A stretch of 64,000 nucleotides of DNA from Pseudo-nitzschia pungens (lineage: Eukaryota; Bacillariophyta; Bacillariophyceae; Bacillariales; Bacillariaceae), in NCBI GenBank assembly GCA_037355855.1, contig CM074762.1, positions 2,852,001-2,916,000 of the forward strand, written 5' to 3'. The notes under the pieces are model-generated. The model had not been told where the DNA came from, did not search any database, and saw nothing but the letters and a program-made list of their open reading frames with translations. Both the position numbers and the translations under genes were made by a program. Shown here in pieces: positions 46,215-56,967 of this stretch; position 1 is the first letter of the stretch; each line of letters starts with the position of its first letter.

Positions 46215-46435
46215 GAGTTCGTTCGTTCGTTCGTTCCCCGACAGTGTAGCGTAGCGTATCGTATCGTATCGTATCGCGGTGCATCGACATCGAATCGCAA
46301 GAATCGTTGAGACGAGCCGCTCGGCAAAACTCCGATGGATCGGATTGAATCGGATCGGATGCAATGCAATGGAATTGAAACGAATGCAATGCAATGCAAT
46401 CGTTTTCGATCCATCCATAAGTTGCATCCATCCGC

Positions 46436-46480
46436 GATTCGATTCGATTCGATTCGATTCGATTCGATTCGATTCGATTC
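46436..46480. repeat. GATTC pentanucleotide repeat, nine copies
   Basis: Nine perfect GATTC units in a row. Confidence 0.95.
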
Positions 46481-47765
46481 GCTCAACACCTTCCTTGCTG
46501 GCGCGGAAGCACGCACTTGCACGCAAAGCGTTCCACATCCCGTCCTTCGAATAATGACCGGAGAAAGAAAGAAAGGAAGGAAGGAATCCGCGAGACTCAT
46601 CTCATCTCTCTCGACTGCGGTCCACAATCACACCCACATCCATACACACACCCACACCCACATCCATACACACACGAGGAAAGAACGCAGCTGGGTTTGT
46701 CGAGACAACAATTTATTGCCCGGTCGAAACAGAAATCCCGAGGCGCAACCGGACTTTTGCTACAACCCAACAACAACACCTCCGGGAGTTGTGTCGGCGT
46801 ATCGCTGCGGTGCCATTATTTCTTGTTGCGGAGAGAGAGGAAACGAAATAATAATGATGGTCGTGGTTGCGATGATTCGTTCTCAACAAAAAAAAAATAA
46901 GTTTTCGCGAACTCGGCATTTTTATTGGCATGAAGACTTGTACCGTAATTACCGTAATCTTAGGCATGCACGATTGAGTAAGTTAGCGGTAACCTTATGA
47001 AGTACTTCTATTACGCGTTCTTGTGCTTCCACCCCCTTGCATCCGTTCAGTCCCGATGATTCATTCATTCATTCCAAAATGCCGATGATTTTTTGTCCCT
47101 TTTTTCCCGCCAAGTCATCCCGAAGAAAAAAGAAGGAAACATCAGCATCACCACAGTAGTAATTAATCTGAAAAAATCACTCGTATCCTTTCTTGTCAGC
47201 AAATCAGATGCATGAATGAATGAAGGAATGAATGATTCATCGTTACTACTTTTACTACCGGTACGTACTTGTACCGGGCAACTTCTTTTACGATTTTTTC
47301 TTCATACTCGACCGGTAAGATTATTCAGTAACAATGCTACAAAAATACCGCGCCTTTCTGTCCCAACTTGCCTACCAGTAAACTCGAAAACTTACCGTCA
47401 CTAGTAAGGTTACCCCGTCAAAACTCCGTCGACGGTCCTGGAACGAATTACTTCTTACTTCTACTTCTACCTTCAACCTCTACCGGTAATTTACACAATA
47501 CGGTACGAGTAAGATTTTAACTAAACCTTACTCCGCAATCGAAATCGTCGGCGGGATATTTTTCGATTTTGCGAAAGGGATAACCTTGGTCTCTCCTCAC
47601 TGTTGGTTGCCGGTTTGACATTCGAACAAATAAATAACACTGGTGCCCTTACGAGCACCCTACACTACCCTTACCATTCCACCCATTTTGTTGGACTGAT
47701 AGCGAACCAAAACAAGACAAAGAATAAGCAACAAAAAGCAATCCGCAACAAAAAGCAATCCAACC

Positions 47766-50700
47766 ATGGAAGACGAAGCGTCTCCATCCGCATCTCCATC
47801 CGCATCCGCATTCCCGAAGGGCACCCTGGTCTGGGTCGGCGCCGACAAGAGTTCCCCGACGCAGCGGGACGAGGTCGGAACGGTCGTTTCCTCGTCGCTG
47901 TGCGACTGCAGAGATCCCGAAACGGGCGAGACCAAGAAGGAGGGAGTCCTCGTCAAGCTCACCATTGGCAACACCAGGGGCGTCTATTCGTTTCGCCGCC
48001 TGCGTCGGTTCACCGAGGAGGAGGGCGGAGCAACTGCGACTGCGACTACGACTGCTGCCACTGCCACTGGCAATGGCGATGGCGATTCCACTATCCGTAT
48101 CAATACGGATGCCAATGCCAACGCCAATGCGACAAGGAATAATGCCGCGGGTCCGGTTTCGGATTCCTCCCGCGTACCACCGAGGCGTCGTTCGGCGAGG
48201 ACGGCCTCGTTAAGGAGCGCCAAAGCCAAAGCCAACGCCGAAGTCAAAGCCAATTCCAATTCCAATTCCAATTCCAATTCCAATTCCAATTCCAATTCCA
48301 ACGCGTACCCGGTGGGCACCGAAATCTCCAAGGACTTTGAGGGAGTCTTTTACTCGGGAAGGGTCACCTCGTACGATGCAAAATCCAAGTATTTCAAGGT
48401 CCGATACGAAGACGGCGACGAAGAGGAACTGGACGAAACCGACATTGAGCGGTATCTCGTGAGGTATCTCGTGAAGGAAGCTCCCGAGAAGAATCGCAAC
48501 AGCAAACTTGCGAGGAAGCGGAAATCCGCCACAGCAAACAGCACCCGAGCCAAAGCCAAAGCCAAGGCCAATACCGATGCCGATACCAAAGCCAATACCA
48601 TCACAGACTCTGCCGAGGCCGAGGCCGATTCGGATTCGGTTACGGGTACGGGTACGGGTGCCACAAAAACGAACGCAAAAGCAACGGGAAACGCAAAGAC
48701 GAAACGAACCGCGGGTGCCGCCGCAGCATCCAAGAGGGCGAGGCGGACACCCCTCGCTTCAGCTTCCAAAAAGGCCGGGCCCGGGATTGGTGGTGACAAC
48801 GACGCGGAGGAATCGATCGCGGGGAAGGAGGACGACGACGATAACAATGAGGAGAATCGCGTCGACGATGATGACGACTATGACGACGACGATGACGATG
48901 ACGATGACGACGACACCCCCCTCATCACACTAAAAAAGGCGCCTCCCAAGAACCCCAAGAAGAGGACGGCACCGAACCCAAAGACAAAAGCAACAAAGAC
49001 AAAGACAACGGCAAACAAAACCACCACCACCAAAACCAAACAAAAACCGAGGGCGAGCGGCGCCAAACAAAAACCGAAACCGAGGAGCAAAGCGAACAAA
49101 TCCCAACCCGACCCCGAGATCCTCCTCCGGGCGGCGCGAAGCGACAGCGACGACGAGAAGGACCGGCCCTTCCGGGTGGAATACGCGAGCACGGGACGCG
49201 CCACCTGCAAGGGCTGCGACGAGCGCATCCCCCGTGGCGCCCTCCGGATCGCCTCCCGGCCCCTCTTTCGCGGAAAACCCGGGTTCGTCGTCTACCGCCA
49301 CCTCGCGTGCCAGACCCTCCCGGAAGAAATCGAGTCGGTCCGGGACGTGGGCGGCTGGCGGCGGCTCCGCGAGGAGGACGGGCTCCTGCTGGGGGAGCAG
49401 ATCGCCGTCTCCAAGAAGCGCATCGAGGAGGAGAACGAGGAAATGGACGCCGACGAGCTGGTGCAGACCGCCTTTTGCGGGGAGCTCCGGGGGGCGCCCC
49501 CCGGGCTGGCCGGGACGCTCCTGCCCTTCCAGAGGGAGGGCGTCAGCTGGATGCGCCACCAGGAGCGGTCGGAGATCGCCGGGGGCATCCTGGCCGACGA
49601 GATGGGCATGGGAAAGACACTCCAGACCATCGCGACGATCCTGGACCACCGGCCCAGGCTGCAGCACTCGGCGCCCGGGACCAAGCACCCGCCTCCCTCG
49701 CCGGGAAACGGCGACGGCGAGAGCAATAGCAATAGCGACGGCGACAGCGACCGGGCCGAGCGCATCCGCGAGGAAGCCCTGTGGGAACGAGCCCTCGAGA
49801 TGTGCGAGAAGGACCTGGTCATGGCCGGCCTTCCCCAGGCGTCGATCGACCGGGAACGCGCCAAAAACCGCAACAACCACAAGAAGGACCAGCAGCAGCA
49901 GCACCACCACCACCACAAGCAACAGATCGGCGCCCGGGCGGGAACCCTCGTGATCTGTCCCCTCATCGCGTTGTACCAGTGGAAGGAGGAGATCGAAAAA
50001 TTCACCGAACCCGACGCGCTGAAGGTCGGGATCTATCACGGAACCGATCGGCGCGAACGATTTCCGCGGGAGAAACTGACCATGTACGACGTTGTGCTGA
50101 CCACCTACCAGGTTCTGGAGGCGGACTTTCGAAAAATGGTACGAACCGAACCGAACGATGTGGAACCGAACGATGTGGAACCGAACGATGTGGAACCGAA
50201 CCGAACCGAATCACGTGGAACCGAACAATGGAACCGAACGAACCAGCCATGCGTGTGCGCGTGCGGTTGGCACTCGGAATGAAAAAAAAGAAGAAATAGA
50301 TGGATGGATGGAGCGACGGCAACCGTTCTTGGCATTGCATGCATCTAACCTCCCGTTTTGTTGCTTCTTCCTCCTCCCGGACCATTGCCTTGCTCTGGGT
50401 TGTTTTCCGTTGCTTTGCTCTTCTTTTCTCGGCGTTTGCAAGGTTTCCCCCAACAAGGTCAAGTGTCCCAATTGCGGCCGAGCCTTCAAGATCGACAAGC
50501 TCGCCGTGCACCTGAAATACTTTTGCGGAGAAACCGCACAGCGCACCGCGGCTCAATCCCGCCAGCGTCGATCGGCCGATCGACCATTGCCCACGGGCAA
50601 GAAACGAAAGGGTGAGAGCAACACCACTACCGCCGCCGCCACTACCACCGCCAAGCAAGCCAAGAGAAAAACCTTTGCCGCGACACCGCCACAAACCAAA

Positions 50701-53242
50701 GCCAAGAAAGCGTCCGCGGCGAAAGCGGCCAAGAAGAACACCAAAAAAGTGGTCCGCGTCACCCCCACGAAAGGATACGACAGCGACAGCGACCTGTCGG
50801 TGCCGGAAGACCTCGACGTGACATCGACGAAGAGGCCCTCCCGGTCCGCGGCGAGGGCCGCCACGCAGCGAATGAGTTCCTCCTCCAAGGATTGGGCCGC
50901 CGACAACGAAAGCGACTCGGACGACTTTTCGGACGACAGCGAGCCTCCGTCCGACGACGAGAGCTCCCGGGACGAGAGCTCCGATGAGGCACCGGCCACG
51001 ACTCCCGCTGTCGCGAGAGCCGGCAGGGGACGCGGCGTGGTTTCGAACAACGACACCGGTGACGATTCCTCTTCGGACGACGACGACGACGACGACGATG
51101 ACGATAGCGGTTCCGAGGACGATGCCAGGCTGGCACGCGCACGAAAGCGGCAAAAACTGGCACTGTCTCGAGCGAAGCAAAACAAGCCGAAAAAATTCCC
51201 CGGGGAAAAGGTTTCCAAGCGGACACAGCGCAAGTCGTTCGGAAAGAAGAATGCCAGGGGCACCAAGAAATACTTTTCCGGGGATGGGTCCGACGACGAC
51301 GACGACGACGACGACGACGGCGACGGCAGCTCCAAAAAAAGACTCTACCGCTACTATGAAGTTGATATGCTAGCTCTGAGAGCAGAAGCCATGGAAGGAC
51401 AACAAATGAGTGTGCTCCACACGATCTCGTGGTGGCGAGTTGTTCTTGACGAAGCCCACGTGATCAAGTAAGTTGTCATTTTGTTTCCGTTGCAGAGATT
51501 TGCGTATACACAATGCGATACATCGGCTAACGACAAAACTTGGAAACCTTAATTTCTGTTTCTCGCCGAAGGTCTCGATCTTCGTCCACGTCATCTGCTG
51601 CATTTCATTTGACGGGAATACATCGTTGGGCTCTGTCGGGTACTCCGTTGCAAAATAGGGTCGGAGAACTGTATTCGCTGATCAGGTACGTTCCGACTTG
51701 GATTTTTGAACTTGGAATGCCTCGACTATGGCTGCTCGTTTTGTTACTAACCTACATGCGCTAACTCTCGAACAATACAGATTTCTTCGAATTGATCCTA
51801 TGGCACACTATTTTTGTCGTCGCGAAGTAAGTATAACGACAGCAAAACAGAACTCGTCAATGGATGGCGCTATTCTCGATTCTAACTCTGTTGGGTTTCT
51901 TTTTTTTTTTTCTCAGGGTTGTGACTGTAAAAGTATCTATTACAGGATGAGCTACGGGATCTGCAAAGATTGCAAATGTGCAAGCACCCAGCATTTTTCT
52001 TATTTCAACAAACACGTCTTGAATGTCATCCAGCGCGAGGGATATCGTGGCGACGGCCGAAGAGCAATGTTGAAACTGAAGACGGAAGTTCTGGACAAGT
52101 GTTTGCTCCGAAGAACCAAAGAAAGCCGGGCAGAAGACATGAATTTACCACCAAGAAACGTCATTATTAAACCGATTCGTCTGCACCCCCGAGAAGAAGA
52201 TTTTTACAATGCTCTCTACACCCAAACAAAGAGTTCGTTCGATGACTACGTTGCCGAGGGCACACTACTCAACAACTACGCCCACATCTTTGATTTGCTG
52301 ACCAAGATGCGCCAAGCCGTAGACCATCCCTACATGATCGTCCACTCGAAGAAAAACCACAACAAATTGCAACGAGCGGGACCCGCGGTCGCAAACGGTA
52401 CCACGGATTGCGAAATCTGCGAAGAAACACCCACCGATCGGGTGCTGAGCACTTGTTGCGGTTCCGCGTTTTGTCGCAGTTGCGTGATCGACATGATGGC
52501 GCTCGCGGACGTGGACCAGGGCAGCACCCGTTGCCCCTGTTGCAGAGCTCCGTTCAGCATCGATCTCAACCAGACCAGCAAACAAGAGGTGGACAACGGA
52601 ACGCTGGCGATCAACGACACGGAAGGAATGCTTTCGCTGAAGGAAATGAAAAACGTTGCGACCGGATCCATTCTGAGGCGCATCAATCTGGCCGAATTCT
52701 CGACATCGACCAAGCTCGAGGCGTTGGTGCAAGAGTTGTACGCCATGAGAAAAGATCGTTGCGGCAGCAAGGCACTCGTCTTTTCCCAGTTTACCTCGAT
52801 GCTCGATCTGTGTCGGTGGCGATTGGATTCCGATCCGTGCCTCCAGGACCTGGGACTCGGGGTCCGCATCGTCCACGGGGGAATGAACGTGCAATCGCGC
52901 GACGAAGCGCTGAAAGCATTCAAGGAGGACCCATCGGTCCGGGTCCTGTTGATGAGCCTGAAAGCGGGAGGCGTGGCGCTGAACCTCACCGTTGCGAACG
53001 AGGCCTACTTGTTGGATCCGTGGTGGAATCCGGCCGCCGAGATGCAAGCGATCGACAGGACGCACCGTCTGGGTCAGTATCGACCCATTCGTGCCGTCCG
53101 ATTCATCGCCGAGGGAACCGTGGAAGAACGCGTCCTGCAGCTGCAAGAGAAGAAGCGGCTCGTGTTTGATGGTACGGTCGGAAGAGACGCTGCGAGTCTC
53201 AAGATGCTAAACGTGGATGACATGAAGGCATTGTTCACTTGA
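47766..53242 (+). CDS. RAD16: RAD16-like SNF2/RING nucleotide-excision-repair ATPase
   Basis: Model join(47766..50138,50443..51467,51572..51685,51781..51826,51917..53242), 1627 residues; introns of 304, 104, 95 and 90 nt. Rad16 with Rad7 drives global-genome nucleotide excision repair. Order: Ser/Asn-rich N-terminus; a Tudor-like fold (about 179-236, GVFYSGRVTSYDAKSKYFKV); long Lys/Asp linkers; a zinc domain resembling zf-PARP (about 475-520, CKGCDERIPRGALRI); SNF2 motor with GILADEMGMGKT (about 608); a C2HC zinc finger CPNCGRAFKI..HLKYFC (about 798-816); a 300-residue acidic insert; DEAH (about 1126), ALSGTPLQNRVGELYSLIRF, HFSYFNKHVL; RING CEIC..CCGSAFC..CPCC (about 1350-1397); helicase-C with AIDRTHRLGQ. 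The RING between the motor lobes, the zinc finger and HFSYFNKHV mark RAD16. At nearly twice yeast Rad16 (790) it is greatly expanded. Confidence 0.92.
50139..50442 (+). repeat. RAD16 intron 1 with a 15-bp minisatellite
   Basis: The GTACGA..AAG intron holds three clean and several partial copies of GAACCGAACGATGTG (about 50148-50200). The exon 1 frame stays open to 50282 across the repeats. Confidence 0.8.
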
Positions 53243-53572
53243 GATGTCTCTCGAATGACCGAATGGTACAAAGCAAATTTAGTATTATAGCAGAAACACC
53301 AATTCTATTTCCAAAGAGGATCGTTTTACACTAAATATTTTTTTCTAAATGTTGAGTCCAAAATAATTCTACTCGCTGGCAACTTTACCAACTGGTTCCT
53401 GAACAGTGAGACGTATGGTTCCCACTAGGTTCGAAGGAACATGCATGTATGAATGTATTTCCATGCAGGTTACCAAATCGCACTCGGTTCACACAAGAGC
53501 ACAACAATAATTTCCATAAAAAATCACAAAAAGAAACGCTTCGTTGTCATGTGCGTCACGTTGCCAATCACT
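53243..53572. other. Tail-to-tail spacer
   Basis: 330 bp between the RAD16-like and CTL genes, AT-rich, taken as 3' UTRs. Nothing else is seen. Confidence 0.4.
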
Positions 53573-55504
53573 CTAGATGCTGCCGGGGTAAAATTCTCCC
53601 CACTTCTCTCGCATTTTCGCGGACAGCTCGGGGTGGTTGGTCTGGAATTCTTGCGGTGCGTCGGCAAACATGACAATGACGGTGTTGACTCCGCTGGAAA
53701 TGGTCGACAGAAGCACGAGGCAGACAAAGAAACCGGCGAGAAATCCGATGCCAAATGCGGCGCCGTTGTTGTTTCCTGCCAGATTGGCAAAGTTATCGTC
53801 GGCGACGGCGTACAACACACCCACCGAGCCCACGATCAGTCCGAGCACCACGGAAAGAAGCGCGATTGCGCCACCCACCAGGTCATCGGCAATGATGGCT
53901 TCCCAACCGCGGTCCCTGAACAACTGCATGACTCCCTTTCCTGCCTCGATGTAGCTGTATCCGTAGACGCCTGCAAAGGGAACGAACAATCAAATAATGG
54001 GTGAGGACCCGACATGACATGACATGACAAGTACGCGCCGGTCAAAAATCTCGGCGAATAAATCCATTACGATCACGGGGCGGGTACCAGAATTTTTCTT
54101 GCTTACCGACGTAGACGTATGCCCACTTGTTGAAGTACTCCACAATGCCCTGGATGCAGGCGAGGATGCACTCGGCAATGCAGGCAAGAATTCCAGCGTC
54201 CTCGTTGCTTCGAGCCGTGTTGGCTAAGGCTCTAAGTGCCTGGATGATGGCCACCAAGAGAGATCCAAAGCAAACGGATCCGAAACTGGTCGTGACGGTT
54301 CGAATGAATGAGTTGCAGACTGCCTTGGAGCAGCACCCGGATTCTTCCGGTGCCACCCACTATAATTCCGGTGTGTGCAACGCAATGCAATTCAATGGAA
54401 CAAAAAGAAAGGGATCGAGCTTGAGCATTCCATACCACTGCACTTGCAGATGACGAAAATGGCAATACTGATGATGATGTGGTTGCAACACACACTTTTG
54501 TTCGACTTCATTTCATTTCATTTCATTATTTCATTTCACTTCACTTTGCTCAACTTACCCAGGTTGCAACGGTTCCGGCCACGGTGACGTGCACGCAGCT
54601 CTGCAGGACTTGTTGCGTAAAATACAACGAGAGGAAGAGCAAGAAGAGGTATCCGTAGTTGATATCGCACACGTTGTTTGCGTCGCACACCACCGTTTGG
54701 TCGTAGACTCCCACGAGGGCGACCGACCAGAGAATGATCCATAAGAGCTCGAGGACGGTAAAGAGAAGGGCAAAGAAGGTCACGCCGAGGTTGGCCTTGA
54801 TGGCGGTTCCGGCGGTGAGCATATTGACGGCGGCAAAGGGAATCCGGGACCAAACGGCTTTGATGTAGCAGGCCGTGAGAGCCAAGAAGACGAGGGCGAG
54901 GACTCCCATGAAGACACCCAGGTAGAAAAAGGCGTACACGGTGTAGGCCAGTGAAACGGCGAAGGAGAAGATCAGGCCGAACTTGATGATGAGTGCCGGG
55001 CAGGCCATCAGCATGAAGAGTCCAGCAAGGGCGGCTAACATCGACACTATTCCGAAGACCGCAGCGGCGCCAACGTAACTGCGAGGAAACAAATGAAATC
55101 AAATGAAATCAAATCGAATCAAAAAATCAAATGAAATCAAAACGAGAACACACGATGCGTGCGATTCGGAGGGTTGAGTCATGTTGATTCTTGCCGAGTC
55201 TGGTTCGGTTCCATGGGACATTGAACCGACCCGAGAGAGAGAGAGAAGTCTCCCTCGAGAGAATGCCCGTTTGAAAAAAAACGTACCTGGTGTAATTGGT
55301 GTTCGCGACATCCATTGCCGACACGCCATACACCCCAACCACAGCAATCAAAGCAATGACATTGATGTAGAACAAAACGGCAAAGATGGGGTCCTTGCAA
55401 CCCGTTTTCGCGGGTTGCCGATCGGTGGTTGTTTCCGTGGCACCGCCGGATGAAACATCGGGAGCCGCGACGACTGTTCCCTGGACAACGACAGGTTCTC
55501 CCAT
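53573..55504 (-). CDS. Choline-transporter-like protein (CTL/SLC44/PNS1 family)
   Basis: Model complement(join(53573..53970,54107..54359,54559..55078,55287..55504)), 462 residues, with introns of 136, 199 and 208 nt (GTAAGC, GTAAGT, GTACGT donors). The CTL family are multi-pass membrane proteins; animal members carry choline or ethanolamine, and the substrate of yeast Pns1 is unsettled. The N-terminus is soluble and ends in TGCKDPIFAVLFYINVIALI, the first membrane segment, followed by an extracellular loop with NTNYT. About ten hydrophobic segments follow. The C-terminal third has AYVYVGVYGYSY and DRGWEAIIADDLVGGAIALL, which corresponds to the conserved DUF580 end of the family. It is shorter than animal SLC44 (about 650) but close to fungal Pns1 (540). 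Introns 1 and 2 hold AAATC/TTTCA-type repeats. Confidence 0.82.
54507..54545. repeat. TTTCA pentanucleotide repeat in CTL intron 2
   Basis: About six TTTCA-type units with small interruptions. The related AAATC/AAATG units of intron 1 lie at about 55090-55142. Confidence 0.8.
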
Positions 55505-56967
55505 GTTGTTGTGTCTTGGTAAGAGTGAAGTTCGAGAGTTTTGCTGTTGCCTTTCGATGAAAGAAAGAGCAAATTGTAGTTTGTCGGGTACAAGTAGTGT
55601 GTACTCGAACGTGCAGCGAGGTGAGGTCAGAAACAAAGACGATGAACCAATGTTGTCAAGACCAAAATACAATGAATGAATGAGATCACTTGCAAAGCAG
55701 AGGTGCGATCGATGGAGAGGCTAGCAGTAAGATTACAAGTAGTGGTGCTACAGAATACGAAGTGTACGGAATTCCAACCCACTGTCTCGTAGAAAAAAGC
55801 ACGAACTGCCTTCACTTGGAGACCCGTCATATTATGATAATTGATCTCACCATAAATCTTATCATCATCTGTCATGGAATGTCAGCGATCTTTCGAGGAG
55901 TAAGTCATCTACCGGTATTGGTAAGTTACGTACATGGATCTTGCTACTCGTTTTGATTGATTCCTGCAAGGGCAGGTACGACTACACGTACGAGTACAAA
56001 CGGAAGCGGAGGAAGAGACATCCTTGTTGTTCTGTCCCGTTTTTCTTTTTTACTCAAGGCTTAAGAAGAGCTGCGGGACTCACAAGATGCTACAGTACGT
56101 AAGAAAGTCAATAAGAGTGCGCAGCGATAAGATTCTCAACTGATCTGCGGTGTCACAAAAAATAATTGTGGCCATAAAAATCGAAAAATGATCACAATAT
56201 TCGATCGGATACCGGTAATTACGTACGTACCGTAAAACCTTACTCGTAATGAATCACACAAAATTAGAGACAGGGTAAGGCTTATTGTTGCCCGTGAAAA
56301 TATGCCAATTACTACGAAAAATAGTAATAATGAAAGGGGATGAACCTATTACTACTACTACTAGTAATACTGTTATTGCCACATTAGAAACAAGCAAAAA
56401 GACAAATAATATTGTATTGGCTGTTTTTGGTGTTGTTCTTGTTCTACTACTACTACTACTACCTCGTTCCTGTGTTATACGACGACTAGTACTACAAACT
56501 ATCCTCTTTCTTCTTGTTTCATTCTACTATTAGTAGTAGTACTACTCTAGTCCATCAATCTCTGCTGGTTCATTCGTGACTGGTCCTGGTACACGGAATC
56601 ATACTGTTGCGTGGTCATGATACTGCCACTATAACTTCCATCAGGGCGGGATCCTGGTCCCAGGACAGGTTTGCTCCGAGGAAGTGCTGGGAGATTCGCT
56701 AGTATGGTGTTTATCTGGTAGTAGAGTCACCATGTTTGAGATCGTTTCAACTCCTCTATCTCTTTCCAGAGAAGGGGAAACAGGAAGGAAGGGTTTGTTC
56801 GTTTGCCTCTGCTTTGCTGGACGAGAGTTGGATGAGCTTACAAATTGAAAGCAATAAAAAGTGTTACAAGCACTAGTAAAACTATTGAATCACATTATTC
56901 TACTATTAGTAGGATACAATCTCAACCGAAGAACGTGCTAGAATAGTAGAGCGGAAAGTAATGTGCT
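55505..56967. other. AT-rich spacer with ACT repeats, no gene
   Basis: 1.46 kb between two minus-strand genes. It has ACT/CTA patches at about 56349-56370, 56445-56462 and 56526-56545. The frame at 56285-56533 is largely repeat-derived. It includes the CTL promoter side and the 3' flank of the monooxygenase gene. Confidence 0.5.

Larger units (their letters stand above)
45461..47765. other. Repeat-dense spacer, no gene
   Basis: 2.3 kb with a 49-bp direct duplication right after tRNA-Glu, and between 45910 and 46690 a string of short tandem repeats (ATGCG, CGCCT, TGTA, TTCG, TATCG, ATTCG, CACA types). Reading frames here translate the repeats. Beyond 46900 the DNA is AT-rich with GTAACCTT at 46989 and AAGGTTAC at 47406. 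The right end is the RAD16 leader. Confidence 0.55.

Noticed and set aside
45813..47000. Several 160-220 codon frames on both strands
   Set aside because: They translate microsatellites, for example RIESNRIESNR from the GATTC repeat, and have no independent coding signs.
48930..50039. 369-codon minus-strand frame in RAD16 exon 1
   Set aside because: A result of the GC-rich third positions of RAD16; no family features.
50002..51180. 392-codon minus-strand frame across RAD16 intron 1 and exon 2
   Set aside because: It crosses a real intron and the antisense of the acidic insert; Arg/Gly/Val-rich shadow.
56285..56533. 82-codon plus-strand frame with a hydrophobic C-terminus
   Set aside because: The hydrophobic part comes from CTA/CTT repeats; no homologous pattern and no supporting context.
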